DNA from: Penicillium oxalicum
Taxonomy: Eukaryota; Ascomycota; Eurotiomycetes; Eurotiales; Aspergillaceae
DNA: 64,000 bases
Reading direction: 5' to 3'
NCBI RefSeq assembly: GCF_001723175.1
Contig: NC_064652.1
Span: forward strand, 2,728,001 to 2,792,000
The translations under genes were made by a program, and so were the position numbers. How positions within the stretch are numbered: position 1 is the first letter of the stretch; every line of letters starts with the position of its first letter. Below the pieces are notes generated by a model. The model was not told the DNA's origin, did no database searches, and was given only the letters and a program-made list of their open reading frames with translations. Below, in pieces: positions 11,667-22,832 of this stretch.

Positions 11667-13430
11667 CTACTGTCTCAGATGCTCCCCAAGACTCAGCAAA
11701 TACGCACACCGGTCCCGTTCCGCAGAAGGCACCGTCTCCATATAAGTCTGGTTCGTGCGAAGATAAATACGCCGGTAGGCCTCCTCGCCCTGTCCCCAAG
11801 TCGCCCACTCCGGGCTACCAGGGTACCGATGCGTATTCGGATTCAGTGCTCGTACAAAGCTGGTCCAGTAGCCCTGCATGACGGGCACGATGTTGGCATT
11901 GACCGTGGAATACGAATTTGGAGCCCCTCCATGCACATTTTCGGGGCCCCAGATCGCATTAATCTCGACCGTGTGTGTGACTCCCTCGCCGCTGGCTTCC
12001 GCCTTGGGGTCCTTGACATCGTAGTGGTAATTCCAGCCCGGAACACCGGCCTGTCCGTAGGCGGACGAGAGACTGATACCGGGGCAAGTATAGCGCAGAT
12101 CACCGTAGGCATTGCTTGCTGGGCGCCAGTAGAGGCCTGCGTTCGGGAACTGGCGAGTTTGATTCTCAGTGAGATAGATACTATTGATCTTGGCGAGTTG
12201 TGAGTCGGTGAGGGTGTTGAATTGACTACGGAGGAAGTCATCGGCCATAGAGACGCTGGAAGTGTTCTTGGGAACAAACACGGTTCCTTCGTTGGTCGCG
12301 TCGCCAAAGATCACGGGGACTTTGATAAATTTGCCCTCGTTGAAAAGCTTCAGGGTATAGTCGGGCACGAGGTCCCCGTCGACGGTGGGACCGTACAAGT
12401 ACAGTGGATTACCAGGTGCGCCCGGATAGGGCGAGACGATGTTTTGAGCCTGGAGCGCATTGATATCTAGCTTGCGCAGACAGGCAAGAGAGTCAAGACT
12501 CTTGTCGCAGCCTGTGCGGGCAGCCAGTCGATCATAGGCAAATTGGCTCGTAGAAGCGTTCAGCATGTTTGCGAAGCTTTGGGATTCGGCTGCAGCGCCG
12601 ACGAACAGTTTGTCATCGCGACCTCCGTATGCGGAGAGCAGAAGAGTGACGGAGCCTCCACCTGCACTGTCGCCGCCGATCACAACGTGATGAGGATCAC
12701 CACCGAACTGGGTAAAAGAATTAGCCAAGAACATACATCTACTATAGGCTGGACGTAGAGCCCGACTCACCTTGCCAATGTGCTTCTTCACCCATTGAAG
12801 CGCTTTGATCTGATCCTTCAATCCATTGTTAAGGCTAGCGTGCGCCTCGACTTCCTCACTGGCCAAGAATCCATATGGGCCGACACGATAGTTGAAGTTG
12901 ACCACTACGATATTCGAATCGGAAGCCTTGATCAAGCCGGTTCCGTTGTAGTTGTTGTTAGACAGTGATGCGAACCCGCCTCCCTGAATGAAGAAGTACA
13001 CCGGCAATTTCTTCCCATGTTTGAACGCATCTGTCGGCGCATAAATGTCCAAGAACAAGCAATCTTCGGACGTCCCCGCGGGCACTGACTCATTGAGGCG
13101 GGACGCAACTGGCACGCAAAGAGCACCGTGCTATTCTCGATCTATTAGCATACTGTAAGAGGTATGACGGCAACTCATATGGGTCAAATGAGCGAACGAG
13201 GGTACCTCAAGACCTACCTTAGTCGCCTGCTGAACGCCCTTTTCCGGAAGGGGATCTTGCGGTGCTGCGAAGCGGAGGTCATTCACCGGAGGCGCGGCGT
13301 ATCTAATTCCGAGCCATTGCGACACGCCGTTGGCCAGTGAGCGACCCTCGTACTTGGTATAGCCAACATCGACGACGGGCGACTTGGCCGCGACCAGCGA
13401 CGCTAACAACAAGAGGGATAGCTTGGCCAT
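11667..13430 (-). CDS. Secreted type-B carboxylesterase/lipase
   Basis: An alpha/beta-hydrolase of the carboxylesterase-B family, hydrolysing carboxylic esters outside the cell; the substrate cannot be read from sequence. Minus-strand exons 13430-13218, 13130-12771 and 12707-11667 join in frame to 537 residues; introns are 87 and 63 nt. A signal peptide covers residues 1-15 (MAKLSLLLLASLVAA). Family marks are SEDCLFLDIYAP (type-B signature 2), the oxyanion region FFIQGGGF, and the nucleophile elbow GGDSAGG with Ser205. This elbow uses Asp before Ser where most members have Glu. The presumed acid lies in DATNEGT and the His in GVTHTVEINAIWG. Several N-glycosylation sites (NGT, NTSS, NQT) suit a secreted enzyme. 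It is divergent from the G-patch gene, sharing an 819-base upstream region. Confidence 0.88.
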
Positions 13431-14249
13431 ATCTGACTCGATCTGAGGGATGAGAAACAGAACGGTCCAGTCTGGGATCTTGTCTCACGGCAGACTTATA
13501 AACGATCGGTGAATTACCCCCATCATCCGGAAGCCAGAAATAGCGCCGAGACTCTCTCTCCCCAAGATCCTGGGCGTCGCATTCGGCAATTGGTTCTGCG
13601 CCTTTGAACCCCAAGAACAGACCTCGAAGAACAAACGGAGAGTCCGGGGATTTACCGAGACTGAACTGGTCCGACAGAGAGAAATCATCATTGGCTCGAT
13701 TTGTCCGCACGAATATATCCCCCACGCTACCGGGTTGGTACTGGAACTCGGTCAGAGGTGAAGATCAGCACCGAATCGAGCCCAACGTCCGAAGGGACCA
13801 GATGGCAGGATGCAAAAGGCAATGGTCTTGGACTGGAAACTATCCGTGCCATGCCCATGCCATGCAGAGGTGGAGTCGACCCGGCAGTTCGACAAGACCA
13901 GACCAGGGAACCCGGTAGAATTGATCAAGCGGCAGTCCGTTTACCCAGTGGAAGTCTTGCATGATCGTGATTAAATTGATTCAATTATGTGGGGATATCC
14001 CGCAGACTGTTTCAAGGGGCGCCCGAAACTGAGTCGGTGGCTGAGAGTCGCGTTGTTGCAGACGTCACTTCACCCCCACATCTTCACTTCTGCTCGGCTT
14101 TTTCCCCGCAAAAAAAACCTCCCCCTCAACAGCAAAGAAGAGGGCCGAAAAAAAAGAAGAGAAACGCAGAATAGCGCCGCAGAGCCGGTGTCGAGACTCA
14201 ATTACTGGTTAGAGACGGGCGTACACACCTAAAAAAGAAGGTTCTCACC
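13431..14249. promoter_or_regulatory. Divergent intergenic region between carboxylesterase and G-patch gene
   Basis: 819 bases without a supported gene. A TATA-type CTTATAAA sits at 13495-13502, about 70 bases upstream of the carboxylesterase start on the minus strand. The G-patch side carries C- and A-rich tracts in place of a TATA box. Confidence 0.45.
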
Positions 14250-15518
14250 ATGTCCGACGCGGAAGACGACTACATGTCCATGGTCATTGAGGAACCTACT
14301 CAGAAAGAAACTTTTACCCAGCGCAAGAAGCGCGAACAGCGCGAGGTGAGATGCTTTCTCTTCCCATCTCCTCCCCCAAAAGTTGAACCAAATGCCTATT
14401 CTTCCTCGCCATCCATTGGAGTTCTCCACAATAGCCCATTTACATCAGTGCCCACCCCCTTTGGCCGACACGATTCACTAATACATCTCCATCTCACCAT
14501 CCCACAGGCCGAAGCCCGCGCACGCGTTCCCTCCAAAGCCGAACGTGCCGCCCAAGAAGCCGCCCGCCGCGATGAAGCCCTCGCCAAAAGCACCCTGGAC
14601 CCTACCAACAAGGGTTTCCAGATGATGGCCAGGCTCGGCTTCAAACCGGGCCAAACACTCGGAAAGAAGCCACATCCTTCCAACCCCAGCACGACAGAAT
14701 CGACCCCAACGATCCCCGGATCCCCATCCCCATCCCCATTCGCACCACCGGGGCAAGTCCCCGCCGCGCGCACCGAGCCATTAAACCTCATCTTCAAGGA
14801 AGGCCGTGGGGGGATCGGTCTGGACAGTGAAAAGAAACGGAAAATTCGCGAACAGGCGGAAGAAGCGACCAAGAAGATGAAAACGGAAGAAGGTGATTAT
14901 CGAGATCGTGTGCGAGAAGAGCGCGAGACAAGGCGCGCAGAGGCGCAAGTGCGCGCTGCGCAAAAAGTGGCGGAGAGGTTGGATGCCGAGATGGAGAATT
15001 CGGAGAGTGAGGGGGTCGGGCAGGATGATGCATTGCGGGTTGGGAGTTGCGTTGAAGAGAGATCATCTTCCTCTCCAGACGATACACAACCATGCCAAAA
15101 GAAAAAGCAGGCCCATCATCAACCAACCTCTCAGATCAATGTTCTCTACCGGGGTCTTGTGCGCGAGCGCGAAGAACGTGAACGTTCCGTTCAAGCCCGA
15201 CATACCCTCGAAACATCCCTGCCATCGTCGTTTTTCCCCCGCGCAAAACTTCCGGGCTACTCGGATGCGACTCTCGATGAGGACGATCAACAGGCCCTCG
15301 GGACGAGAGATCCCTACACAGCCATTGTGGAACAGGAAGTTGAAGAGGAAGATCCCGAGTTGGATGCATTTAATGCCCTGGCTCCGACGGAGCGGCTGCA
15401 TAAGCTGGTGCTTTATCTTCGGGATAGGTATCGCTATTGCTTCTGGTGTAAATATCAGTATTGGACCGATGAGGAGTTGGAAGGGTGTCCGGGGTTGACG
15501 GAAGAGGATCACGATTGA
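14250..15518 (+). CDS. G-patch domain protein, GPATCH11-like (DUF4187 C-terminus)
   Basis: G-patch proteins bind RNA or stimulate DEAH-box helicases in RNA processing, and this layout matches vertebrate GPATCH11. Exons 14250-14345 and 14508-15518 give 368 residues. The N-terminus is acidic (MSDAEDDYMSMVIEEPTQ), then comes a basic helix. The G-patch is at about residues 66-85, with GFQMMARLGFKPGQTLGKK. A long charged helix follows, and the C-terminal DUF4187-type end has YCFWCKYQYWTDEELEGCPG with paired Cys. The intron (162 nt, GTGAGA...CACAG) is open in frame, so an unspliced product of 422 residues would also be translatable. I favour splicing because the intron is C/T-rich and lacks charged-helix character. 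Confidence 0.85.
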   Translation: MSDAEDDYMSMVIEEPTQKETFTQRKKREQREVRCFLFPSPPPKVEPNAYSSSPSIGVLHNSPFTSVPTPFGRHDSLIHLHLTIPQAEARARVPSKAERAAQEAARRDEALAKSTLDPTNKGFQMMARLGFKPGQTLGKKPHPSNPSTTESTPTIPGSPSPSPFAPPGQVPAARTEPLNLIFKEGRGGIGLDSEKKRKIREQAEEATKKMKTEEGDYRDRVREERETRRAEAQVRAAQKVAERLDAEMENSESEGVGQDDALRVGSCVEERSSSSPDDTQPCQKKKQAHHQPTSQINVLYRGLVREREERERSVQARHTLETSLPSSFFPRAKLPGYSDATLDEDDQQALGTRDPYTAIVEQEVEEEDPELDAFNALAPTERLHKLVLYLRDRYRYCFWCKYQYWTDEELEGCPGLTEEDHD

Positions 15519-16351
15519 TATGAGATGAGAGATGTCTTGCATGGATTGCCTTCTTCTAATCTATGAAGGGGAATCACCGTGTCGGTGGATAGACGGCAAG
15601 AACTCGTGGATTTGCCCTCGTAATCATGGGTGTTGATCACGGATGCTGCCCTTTCTTCCCTTCTTGATGTCTACAGGGTTAAGTGCACGGGATAGCGTCG
15701 ACGAGGAAATGGCAAGTCTATTGCCCCAGCGGTAGTTTCCAGGCGCAATCTCTCAATTGGTCCGTGTATTTCATGTTGCCTATCACTCACGGGAAGAGGC
15801 TGATGACAACCGACTCATAATCCATACATCAATAGGTGGGTGTACCGCTCATAATTATACATAATAGGCAGACTGGTATCACAGAAGAAGAAAAAGAAAA
15901 GCAAAACTGCTCAAGAACCATGTACATGGGAGACCTGGTCAAGCGCGGCTCTGATGGGAGGGTTCAAATCCCAAGTCATCATAGTCGTCTGACAGGGGAG
16001 ACGCCGAGAGTGCACTAAGCGATATCGAATTCAATGTGCGCAAAGGGCCTGACCGAGGGTGGAAAGAAAGATCATGAAAAGGTAAGGAGGGCGGTTTAAC
16101 CAAAATCACAGAAGGGGGAAAAGGTATGGGATTGGAAAGGGAAATGAAAAGAGAAAAGAAAGAAAAGAAGAGACGAAAAGAGACCGGTTAACGAGGCCGA
16201 TATGTCTGTCAGGACCAGCAGAGGCAATCGGTTCGAGGAAGAATGAAACAGCCCCCCCGTCGGCTTTGCAAACGATGTAATGCTCGGGAAGGAGGAATAA
16301 GGATATACGGGTCAAGGCGTGGATCCACCGAGGAATGTGATCCCGATCCAT
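15519..16351. other. Intergenic between convergent genes
   Basis: 833 bases with the 3' ends of the G-patch and proline-rich protein genes. Purine-rich (GAAAAG runs near 16140-16180). No gene seen. Confidence 0.55.
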
Positions 16352-17467
16352 TTAGGCCACTTTGCTCATCAGTTCAGTCAACGATCTGCCTTTGCATTTC
16401 TGCAATGTCACGTGGCATCCCTCGCAGATGCGCAAACAGCAAAACACACATCGATGGCGAACCTGTCGATCGGTCTTGTGACAAGTCATACAGGGTACCG
16501 GGCACCATGAATTTTGCGCCACTGGCATGTTGCGATGTTCCTGGAAGCAATTATAGTGAACCTTGTTCAGCACCGCCGGAAGGATATCCATCTGATCGGA
16601 AGGCGCGAACGAGGAGGTCTGATCATCACTTGAAGCAGGATCCAGGGAAATACTTCCTCCGGGTGTGAGAGCAACCTCCTCCAGCGATGTGGTCACATGG
16701 ACGGGTGTTGGAGCCACAGAAGCCTGAGCTGGTGGTAGTTGGGCAGGCCGAGGCTGCGGTGCGGCCACCGGGACTGAGGCCGTATTGGCAGAGTGGAGGG
16801 TAGGCATGGAGTGCGTAATGGGTGGTTGGGCCTGCGGTGGCGGGGCCGGGGCTTGTGCCTGTGCCTGTGCCGGGCCATGTGGATGAGGATAGGAATGTGG
16901 CTGCGCCTGTTTTTGCGATGGATGGGGCGCATTATATACAGGGGAGGATTGCGCGGATCGTGACTGCGATTGCGATGGTGATTGTGGCTGTTGCTGCTGC
17001 TGTCGCGGCTGCGGCGGTGACGGCTCCGATGGAGACGGCTGAGAAGCCTGTCGCAACCCCATCTTGGGCGCACTCGCCACAGGCTTCACCCCGCTGGGAG
17101 GGGATTTCCGGACCACTTCTTTTCTGGGAGGCATGGTGGTAGACGGTTTTGACGGAACCCGTGTAGAGTCTGGTTGCGCCAGTTGTGGTAGTGGTGGAAG
17201 TTCTTCCTTGGGCGTCGGCGGCAGCTCTTTTGTCGGCGGTGGAGGAGGAGCCTTGGAGTAGAGGTCGGCCGCAGAGATGGCAGGAGTGGGAAGAACGGCA
17301 GGAGAAATCAGATTGCTGGGAAGGGCAGTCGGGTCGGCCGGCGCATCGTGGGATTTCTTGCCATGGAAAGAGAATTGGGACTTGGTGGCTGCCGAGCCCA
17401 TTTTCATTGCCGTCAAGGACGGCACACGGAGTCCCCGAGGACGCTTTTCCGAATCAAAAATGGCCAT
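16352..17467 (-). CDS. Proline-rich protein with C-terminal Cys-cluster (putative zinc-binding), function unknown
   Basis: Not recognised by name. 371 residues. The first 290 are low-complexity: poly-Pro (KAPPPPPTKELPPTPKEELP) with SH3/WW-type ligands, then Gln/Ser/Pro and Ala/Gln/Pro stretches. The last 70 residues are compact and Cys-rich: Cys at 307, 322, 326, 329, 340, 343, 344, 348, 351 and 358 with nearby His, in the order CPVPCMTCHK, HRCVFCCLRICEGCH, LQKC. This spacing suggests a two-zinc treble-clef-like fold. The frame stays open for 81 codons upstream (to 17710), but that part reads like leader sequence. The start MAIFDSEKRPRG at 17467 is preferred because the sequence becomes protein-like there. 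Probably a scaffold or adaptor; this is inference. Confidence 0.7.
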   Translation of the reverse strand: MAIFDSEKRPRGLRVPSLTAMKMGSAATKSQFSFHGKKSHDAPADPTALPSNLISPAVLPTPAISAADLYSKAPPPPPTKELPPTPKEELPPLPQLAQPDSTRVPSKPSTTMPPRKEVVRKSPPSGVKPVASAPKMGLRQASQPSPSEPSPPQPRQQQQQPQSPSQSQSRSAQSSPVYNAPHPSQKQAQPHSYPHPHGPAQAQAQAPAPPPQAQPPITHSMPTLHSANTASVPVAAPQPRPAQLPPAQASVAPTPVHVTTSLEEVALTPGGSISLDPASSDDQTSSFAPSDQMDILPAVLNKVHYNCFQEHRNMPVAQNSWCPVPCMTCHKTDRQVRHRCVFCCLRICEGCHVTLQKCKGRSLTELMSKVA

Positions 17468-19146
17468 TGTGATCCTGGAGAGGGGGAAAAAGAGATCTCT
17501 CCAGAAAAAGAAAGATACCAACGATGGCGTGGAAGAAGACCAATCGGCACCCGCTGAAAATGAGAGAAAGAGGGGGGTCAGGGGAGAAATGAGCGAACAA
17601 GCGTATAGATCTGGCGCACAATCGTGGTGGAGATAGTGGCTCTGGTGAAATGACCGATTGAGATGCGCCACCAGTATTTTAGCGATGGAGCTAAATGTGA
17701 TGGGTCTCACACAAGGCGCCGAAGGAAATCAGACCGGAAAGATTCGGTGCTCGTTGAAGAACACGAGATACTTGGAGAAAGTGAAGAGTGTTGTAAGATC
17801 GGAAAAGAAACCCCCTCCTAAGGATCAGGCTGCTTAGGTTCGACTCGGGGCTGAGCTCCCAAACCCGGTGTTTACTCACACAGGGAACTGTGAACAGCTC
17901 AGGGCCCAAAAGAAAGGGCGAGAAGAAAAGGTAAAAAAACAAAGGAAAGCCATCCCGAGTAAAAGAAGAAGAAGAAGAAAAAAAAAAAGGAACAGGGTCA
18001 AGGATACCCACTCGGAGCCAAGATTTACAGTTGGTTGCAATCTTAAAATTGGACAGTCATGAATCCGATGGGGCCAGCCAAGCAAGTTTTTCATTTTCTC
18101 TTGTCCAACGACCTCGTTCACGACCCTCCAGTCATCATGCAGACTCGTTCTCCCCAATGACACAGCAGAGCTCACGATTGGGGGCTTGGATCAGTGTAAA
18201 TCCATCGATTTTCAAATTCTGGGAAGAGGGCCATTGTCTGACCGCGGATCTCAAAAAAGAAACTGATCTGTAAAGTTCTGGAAACGTTTACATGCTCAGA
18301 CGATCCGCTCGGCCCCTGAATGCATCAGCCAATGCAGAGCATATCAGCATCCTGCACATTTGGCCCCGAGTGTTGTAATAGGACAGTATGGATTCCAGAT
18401 GGGATGGAATAGGGTTGGTGGAAACGTGCACTGATAACGGAACCACGCATGGAGTCCTGGGCGACTAACCACAATACTCGACAATGCTCATTATACAATT
18501 TCAAACGATTGGACTACTCAGATCATCTGGGTACTACGTAGTTCTGACTCGATCAGATTGGTGCATGACGAAGAGTCGCTAGTGAGAGAGCTGAACACGC
18601 CCACAGTACCTTTGTACAGTGTCGTAGATGCCCGACTACTCTTGACCACCCACTTCCGGAGCCGAGTCTGATCCGGAATCATCATTGGCCGCAAGCGTTG
18701 ATTTCGCGTAGCGACTATCATCATACCAGATCTATTGGCAACTCGGACCTTTTTCTCATCTCCTGGAAGATGATGGCCCTCAAAGCCTCATAAACTCAAG
18801 CGACATACTGATGCTAGAATTGATAGCTATCCTCATCAGCAATCATTCTAATTTAATTTAAGTCAAGAAGAAGGTGTCTGAGCTCATATCCCAGTCGGCG
18901 AAACTAAGCCCGTTTTGGACTTCCAGAAAACATTTTGGAAATACCTTTCGACAGCTCCCGGACTCCCGTGTTTTTTTATTTCAGTACTCGTGTTGTAATA
19001 ATGTCGAGGTTTGGTCCTACCCGGTCTAATTTCGCATAATCTGTATTACCGACAACTAGCTAATCCCCCCTTCGTTTGGCCTATCTCTGCTCTTCATCCT
19101 ATCCCTCTCAATCAATTCATCCATCAATTCTATTCATCTTATCGAT
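17468..19146. other. Intergenic, no intact gene seen
   Basis: 1.7 kb with the leader of the proline-rich gene (minus) and upstream sequence of the FLYWCH-like remnant (plus). A run of AAGAAG units with an A-run lies near 17960-17990. Nothing else is supported. Confidence 0.5.
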
Positions 19147-20000
19147 ATGGCAAACAGCAGTGCTTCCCCTTCTCTGCGAGCAGGCATCTTTGCCTCTCTA
19201 CCCCACGACATCGTTGAAAAACGACTTCAAATCTTCCAAATGGAGCCGGGCTCATCTCTGGTCATGAGGTCCTCCGAATACGCTCGGGATTGGCCCTGGA
19301 TGGACAACATCTACGTAAGAAGGGATAGTTTTACTAGCAAAAGGGGCTTCTTCACTCAGCACTTTCGATGTCGTTTATGGACCAAGACGGCGTACCAAAG
19401 TAAAGTTGAATCGGATCGCCGTAAGCGGGTGACTAAATCACGAGCTGCCTATGGTTGCCCCTGCACGCTGAAAATCGTCGTATTCCCTGGGGACCAGGAT
19501 GTGACGATCGTTTGCTCCAGCAAAGAGGGCCATAATCACCCAATTGAAGAGATTGAAAAGATTCCGAGTGGGCTCCGAGACCTCGTTGCCGCCGAGATTG
19601 CAAATGGATATCCCGCGGCCTAGGTATTAAATAACCTCAAATCTTCCCGAAAAGGTAACTTGGAAGGTCTCTATGCCGCCGGTGGTGGAAAGATGAATTC
19701 TCAAGATGTCTATAACGCGGGACTTGCGTACTTTCAGAAGCAGAAGCACTCGGACCCTCAGCAGCCCTTTCGTCATCAAGATTCAATCTGATGTTCCAAA
19801 GTTTCATCTCTGTTGAATCAAGTGGACCCTATTGGGTCTGATCCTTTCGGGGGGGAGGCCAGTCACTAACTTGCGGCGCTAGAGTGAATGAACTGGGTCT
19901 GTCCCAGGCCGGGAGCGACCGTGAGGCGTGAGTGAGCCCAGAGTACTTGAGCTAATGTGAAACTAATCTCCGTAGTTCCTTGGACGAGAGCGCCCCGTGA
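19147..20000 (+). pseudogene. FLYWCH/FAR1-like zinc-finger gene, interrupted by two in-frame stops
   Basis: The first 158 codons contain a WRKY-GCM1/FLYWCH-type DNA-binding core of the kind found in FAR1 factors and MULE transposases: CRLWTKTAYQSK, then YGCPCTLKIVV, then CSSKEGHNHPIEEIEKIPS, giving a C-C-H-x-H zinc set. A TAG at 19621-19623 ends the frame, yet the same frame continues for 55 codons with fitting sequence (VLNNLKSSRKGNLEGLYAAG, MNSQDVYNAGLAYFQKQ). A TGA follows at 19789, then 26 more codons (SLLNQVDPIGSDPFGG). A possible last exon after CTAAC...TAG at 19882 reads VNELGLSQAGSDRE and, across a further intron, ASLDESAP, ending at 20000. Both stops could come from C-to-T changes (CAG to TAG, CGA to TGA). 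It could instead be a functional short protein ending at 19623. Confidence 0.5.
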
Positions 20001-21568
20001 GTGAGACTAGGAGGAAATGCATGCACGTTTGGAGAGGTGCTTTATTTATTGTGGACTGGAGAGGCACGATCACCCTCCTCTCTGACGGCATTCAATACAA
20101 TTTGCGGACTTGACAGTGGATGGTGAGACTGTACTGGCACAGGGGGAGTGTGGAAGTATGCAACCAATCTGATGTGAGTTTTATATTAGTAGACTGGTGT
20201 CCATCACCGACACTGACGTAGACACCATACGGGACTTGAGAATCAGTACATCCTCGAGTACAAGAACAAGCCGTCAAAGCCGCTTAGTGTGTAAAATGTA
20301 CAAAAGTGGCAACCCAAATCCACGCCCGGCTCATGCCTATGGGTCCAGCACGGTCATTGGGTCGACGCGCTCGGGTGCGAGCGCTTCAGGCTTCGCGTGT
20401 CCCACTGCCGCTGGACTCGCTACCACTCACAGCACCGCCTGGACAAGAGTAGTTTTCAAAAGTGTTTGTGCAGGATAAATCTGAGGATTTTTATGGTTGG
20501 TAGTTGCTGCATACGTGTACCAGTCATTTACATGTTTGAAGGATTGCTCTGAGTCGATGTTATGCGTGCATACATTGGTACCTACATATTTATTACCCAC
20601 CCAATTACCTCTTGGTAACCCAGGTAGTATTACTTCTGGGACAGCATCTTACGCCAGACATTGGATAGTATGTGAGAAATTTGATCACGCGTATCTGATC
20701 CTCGACGGAATACCGTGCGGACTATCAAATGAAATTCCTAGACTTGGCGCAATTTTTGGCTTTACTCGAGGACGTCATCATTTACCCAGTCGGAGATTCC
20801 GGGGGCGTGTTGATTCGCGAGCTTCTCGTACTCTCTCGCACACTCGAACAAACGAATGGATAACTGGGTACGGTTTCATTTGAAGCGGATACCCCCTCTG
20901 TGCAGAATAGCTCGGCTTCATGGCCGGCCGAATAGATTGTTGTTGATACGTAGATACGAACCAATTATCTAGTGGACTCCACTGGCTTACTAGTAGCTCT
21001 CCTGGCTGCAAAGTGGCTACTAGCCTCAGGAGCCAACTAACATCTCCGTATGACTGATGTTTCACAAGTCGTCCTGCTGTACTTGTGCATGGGTATACAG
21101 TAAACGACCTGGCGATCCATAGCATATCGACTCAACTAGTTTGTGATTCTAGGTCTCATTGAAATCCAAAGCTGAATGTCTTTGATGAGCATCGAGTCCA
21201 GACTCGGCAAGACCGTCGTCAGATCAATGTCCTTGTTATGGGTCAGGGCCAGTAGGTATGCTAGTCGGCTGCCTTGGATGAGATCATGGTCGACCCCCCA
21301 CATCCCGTGCCCGGTGGCACGAAACCCCGAGAAAACGTGGGCTCTTCGGGCTGCACTGTCAACGTGTACGGACATACAGCTGTGCTCACTGGGCCTGATA
21401 AGGTACTAGACCCAGATATTTGCATACCCGGACGGCGACTTGTGGTTATCTACCCTTTCGTCTGTGCAGTTTTGATCGCATACAATGGGAAAGTCTACCA
21501 TACCTTCGGACTGGAGCACCAGCTCGTCTCGCAAGGTAAAATTCATTAAAATTAATAACCACCCCGAA
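20001..21568. other. Intergenic, no gene seen
   Basis: 1.6 kb between the FLYWCH-like remnant and the 3' end of the Cys-rich membrane protein gene. Only short, unconserved-looking ORFs, with TACCTA-type motifs near 20580-20640. Confidence 0.5.
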
Positions 21569-22553
21569 TCACGACCCCTCGGATTCACCAACAGGCATAT
21601 AGGACCGGCGTTCTCGAGCAGCCTGGGCATTCACCGCATCCATATTAGCCACAAAGTCACATCATCGCGCTACAAAACCATTCAGTTGGCTGGAGATTGT
21701 CTTACCTCGATGTACCGCTCAACCCAAGGCTTCACTAAAGCCCATAATAACAAGCCACCAGTGGCGAAAATAAAAATAAATACCACCGCCTGGTCTTTTC
21801 GCGAGTCGCGCTCTATACACATATCAGATCCGTCAGTCAATGGCTTCCATACCCATAAGACTGGCCTCATCCAACATTCATCCACGCAAACACCCGGAAT
21901 GCTTCGCATTTACCAACCCATATTCTCATAATATTTTCGAGAGAAAAAATACTCACGGAAGCACATGGTAAAAACATCCTCCTCTTTCGCATCTTTGCAA
22001 ATCGGCAACTTGTAGTCCAGACAGAACTTGCGATTACAATCATTGCAGGTCAAGGCGCGGTATGTCTGCGCGCGAGCGACCAGCACATCGGAGACAGTTT
22101 CTTCAGGGTTTGTGATTTCATCCGATTCGTCTGGCTGGAAGATCTCCTTGTCGGCAAGTTCTAGTTGGGGGTCGAGGCTAGGATTGAAGGTACGTTCGTA
22201 AAGGCGTAAAGCGTCCTTGTGGTCGCCGTCGCCGGAGCTGGATTTCGACGCATCGAGGGGGATAATTGTGCTATTGGAGAAGCAGGTACATTTGCAGAAG
22301 GACGTCGGTGCTAAAAACGTCTATTTGTGAGCTTCTTGGAGACATGAGGAACTGAAGTTTAATTGGCGGGTGCGGAGAAGCGGAGGTTCAAGCTCGGGTT
22401 GGGATGGGGGGGGAAGGGGATGTGCTTCATGGGGCCACGATTGGAAATCAAGAGCTTACTCGCTGCTGTGGCGATTGAGATTAATGAGAAGATGGCGACT
22501 AGTAGCAGAATGACCCGAGTTCTGCAACTTGAAAGAGATTGCCTGCAATGCAT
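21569..22553 (-). CDS. Small Cys-rich single-pass secretory-pathway membrane protein, function unknown
   Basis: Assembled from four minus-strand exons, 22553-22460, 22310-21957, 21812-21706 and 21622-21569, that join in frame to 202 residues; no single ORF shows the gene. Residues 1-31 look like a signal peptide or anchor (RVILLLVAIFSLISIATAA). The lumenal part has two Cys groups, FCKCTCFSNSTIIPLD and CNDCNRKFCLDYKLPICK, with an N-glycosylation site NST. After DVFTMCFQRDSRKD comes a membrane helix (QAVVFIFIFATGGLLLWALV) and a short cytosolic tail (AARERRSYMPVGESEGS). Splice signals are GTAAGC, GTGAGT and GTAAGA donors with TAG/CAG acceptors. I believe similar proteins occur across filamentous ascomycetes, but none has a name I can give. 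An ER or Golgi location is inferred. Confidence 0.68.
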
Positions 22554-22832
22554 ATCGTAAGAGCCGAGATTGTTTGGAATGACAGCTCCTCGCGAGGTGA
22601 TCGCGGCCAGTTATCAACGACGGCACGTGATCGTCTCGAAAGAACGGCAGAGACGCCTCAGTAAACTCCGGGATCTCTAACCGCGATGTATACACGGAAA
22701 ATTGTGGACGATGACTGAATGATTCACTTGACAAAACACAAGGTAGCAAGAAATCTAGGGTATATTGAGCTTTCAAGATACATGTCGGTCACTTTTACAG
22801 CACTTATCACCCAGTCATGCGTCAAGATCCAG

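Noticed and set aside
15900..16015. Possible tRNA because of GGTTCAAATCC near 15960
   Set aside because: The T stem pairs only three bases and no acceptor stem or A box lies at the right distance.
17468..17710. 81-codon N-terminal extension of the proline-rich protein
   Set aside because: Sequence is leader-like and lacks the composition of the rest; MAIFDSEKRPRG at 17467 is a better start.
17836..17860. B-box-like GGTTCGACTC
   Set aside because: No upstream A box or acceptor stem; single motif by chance.
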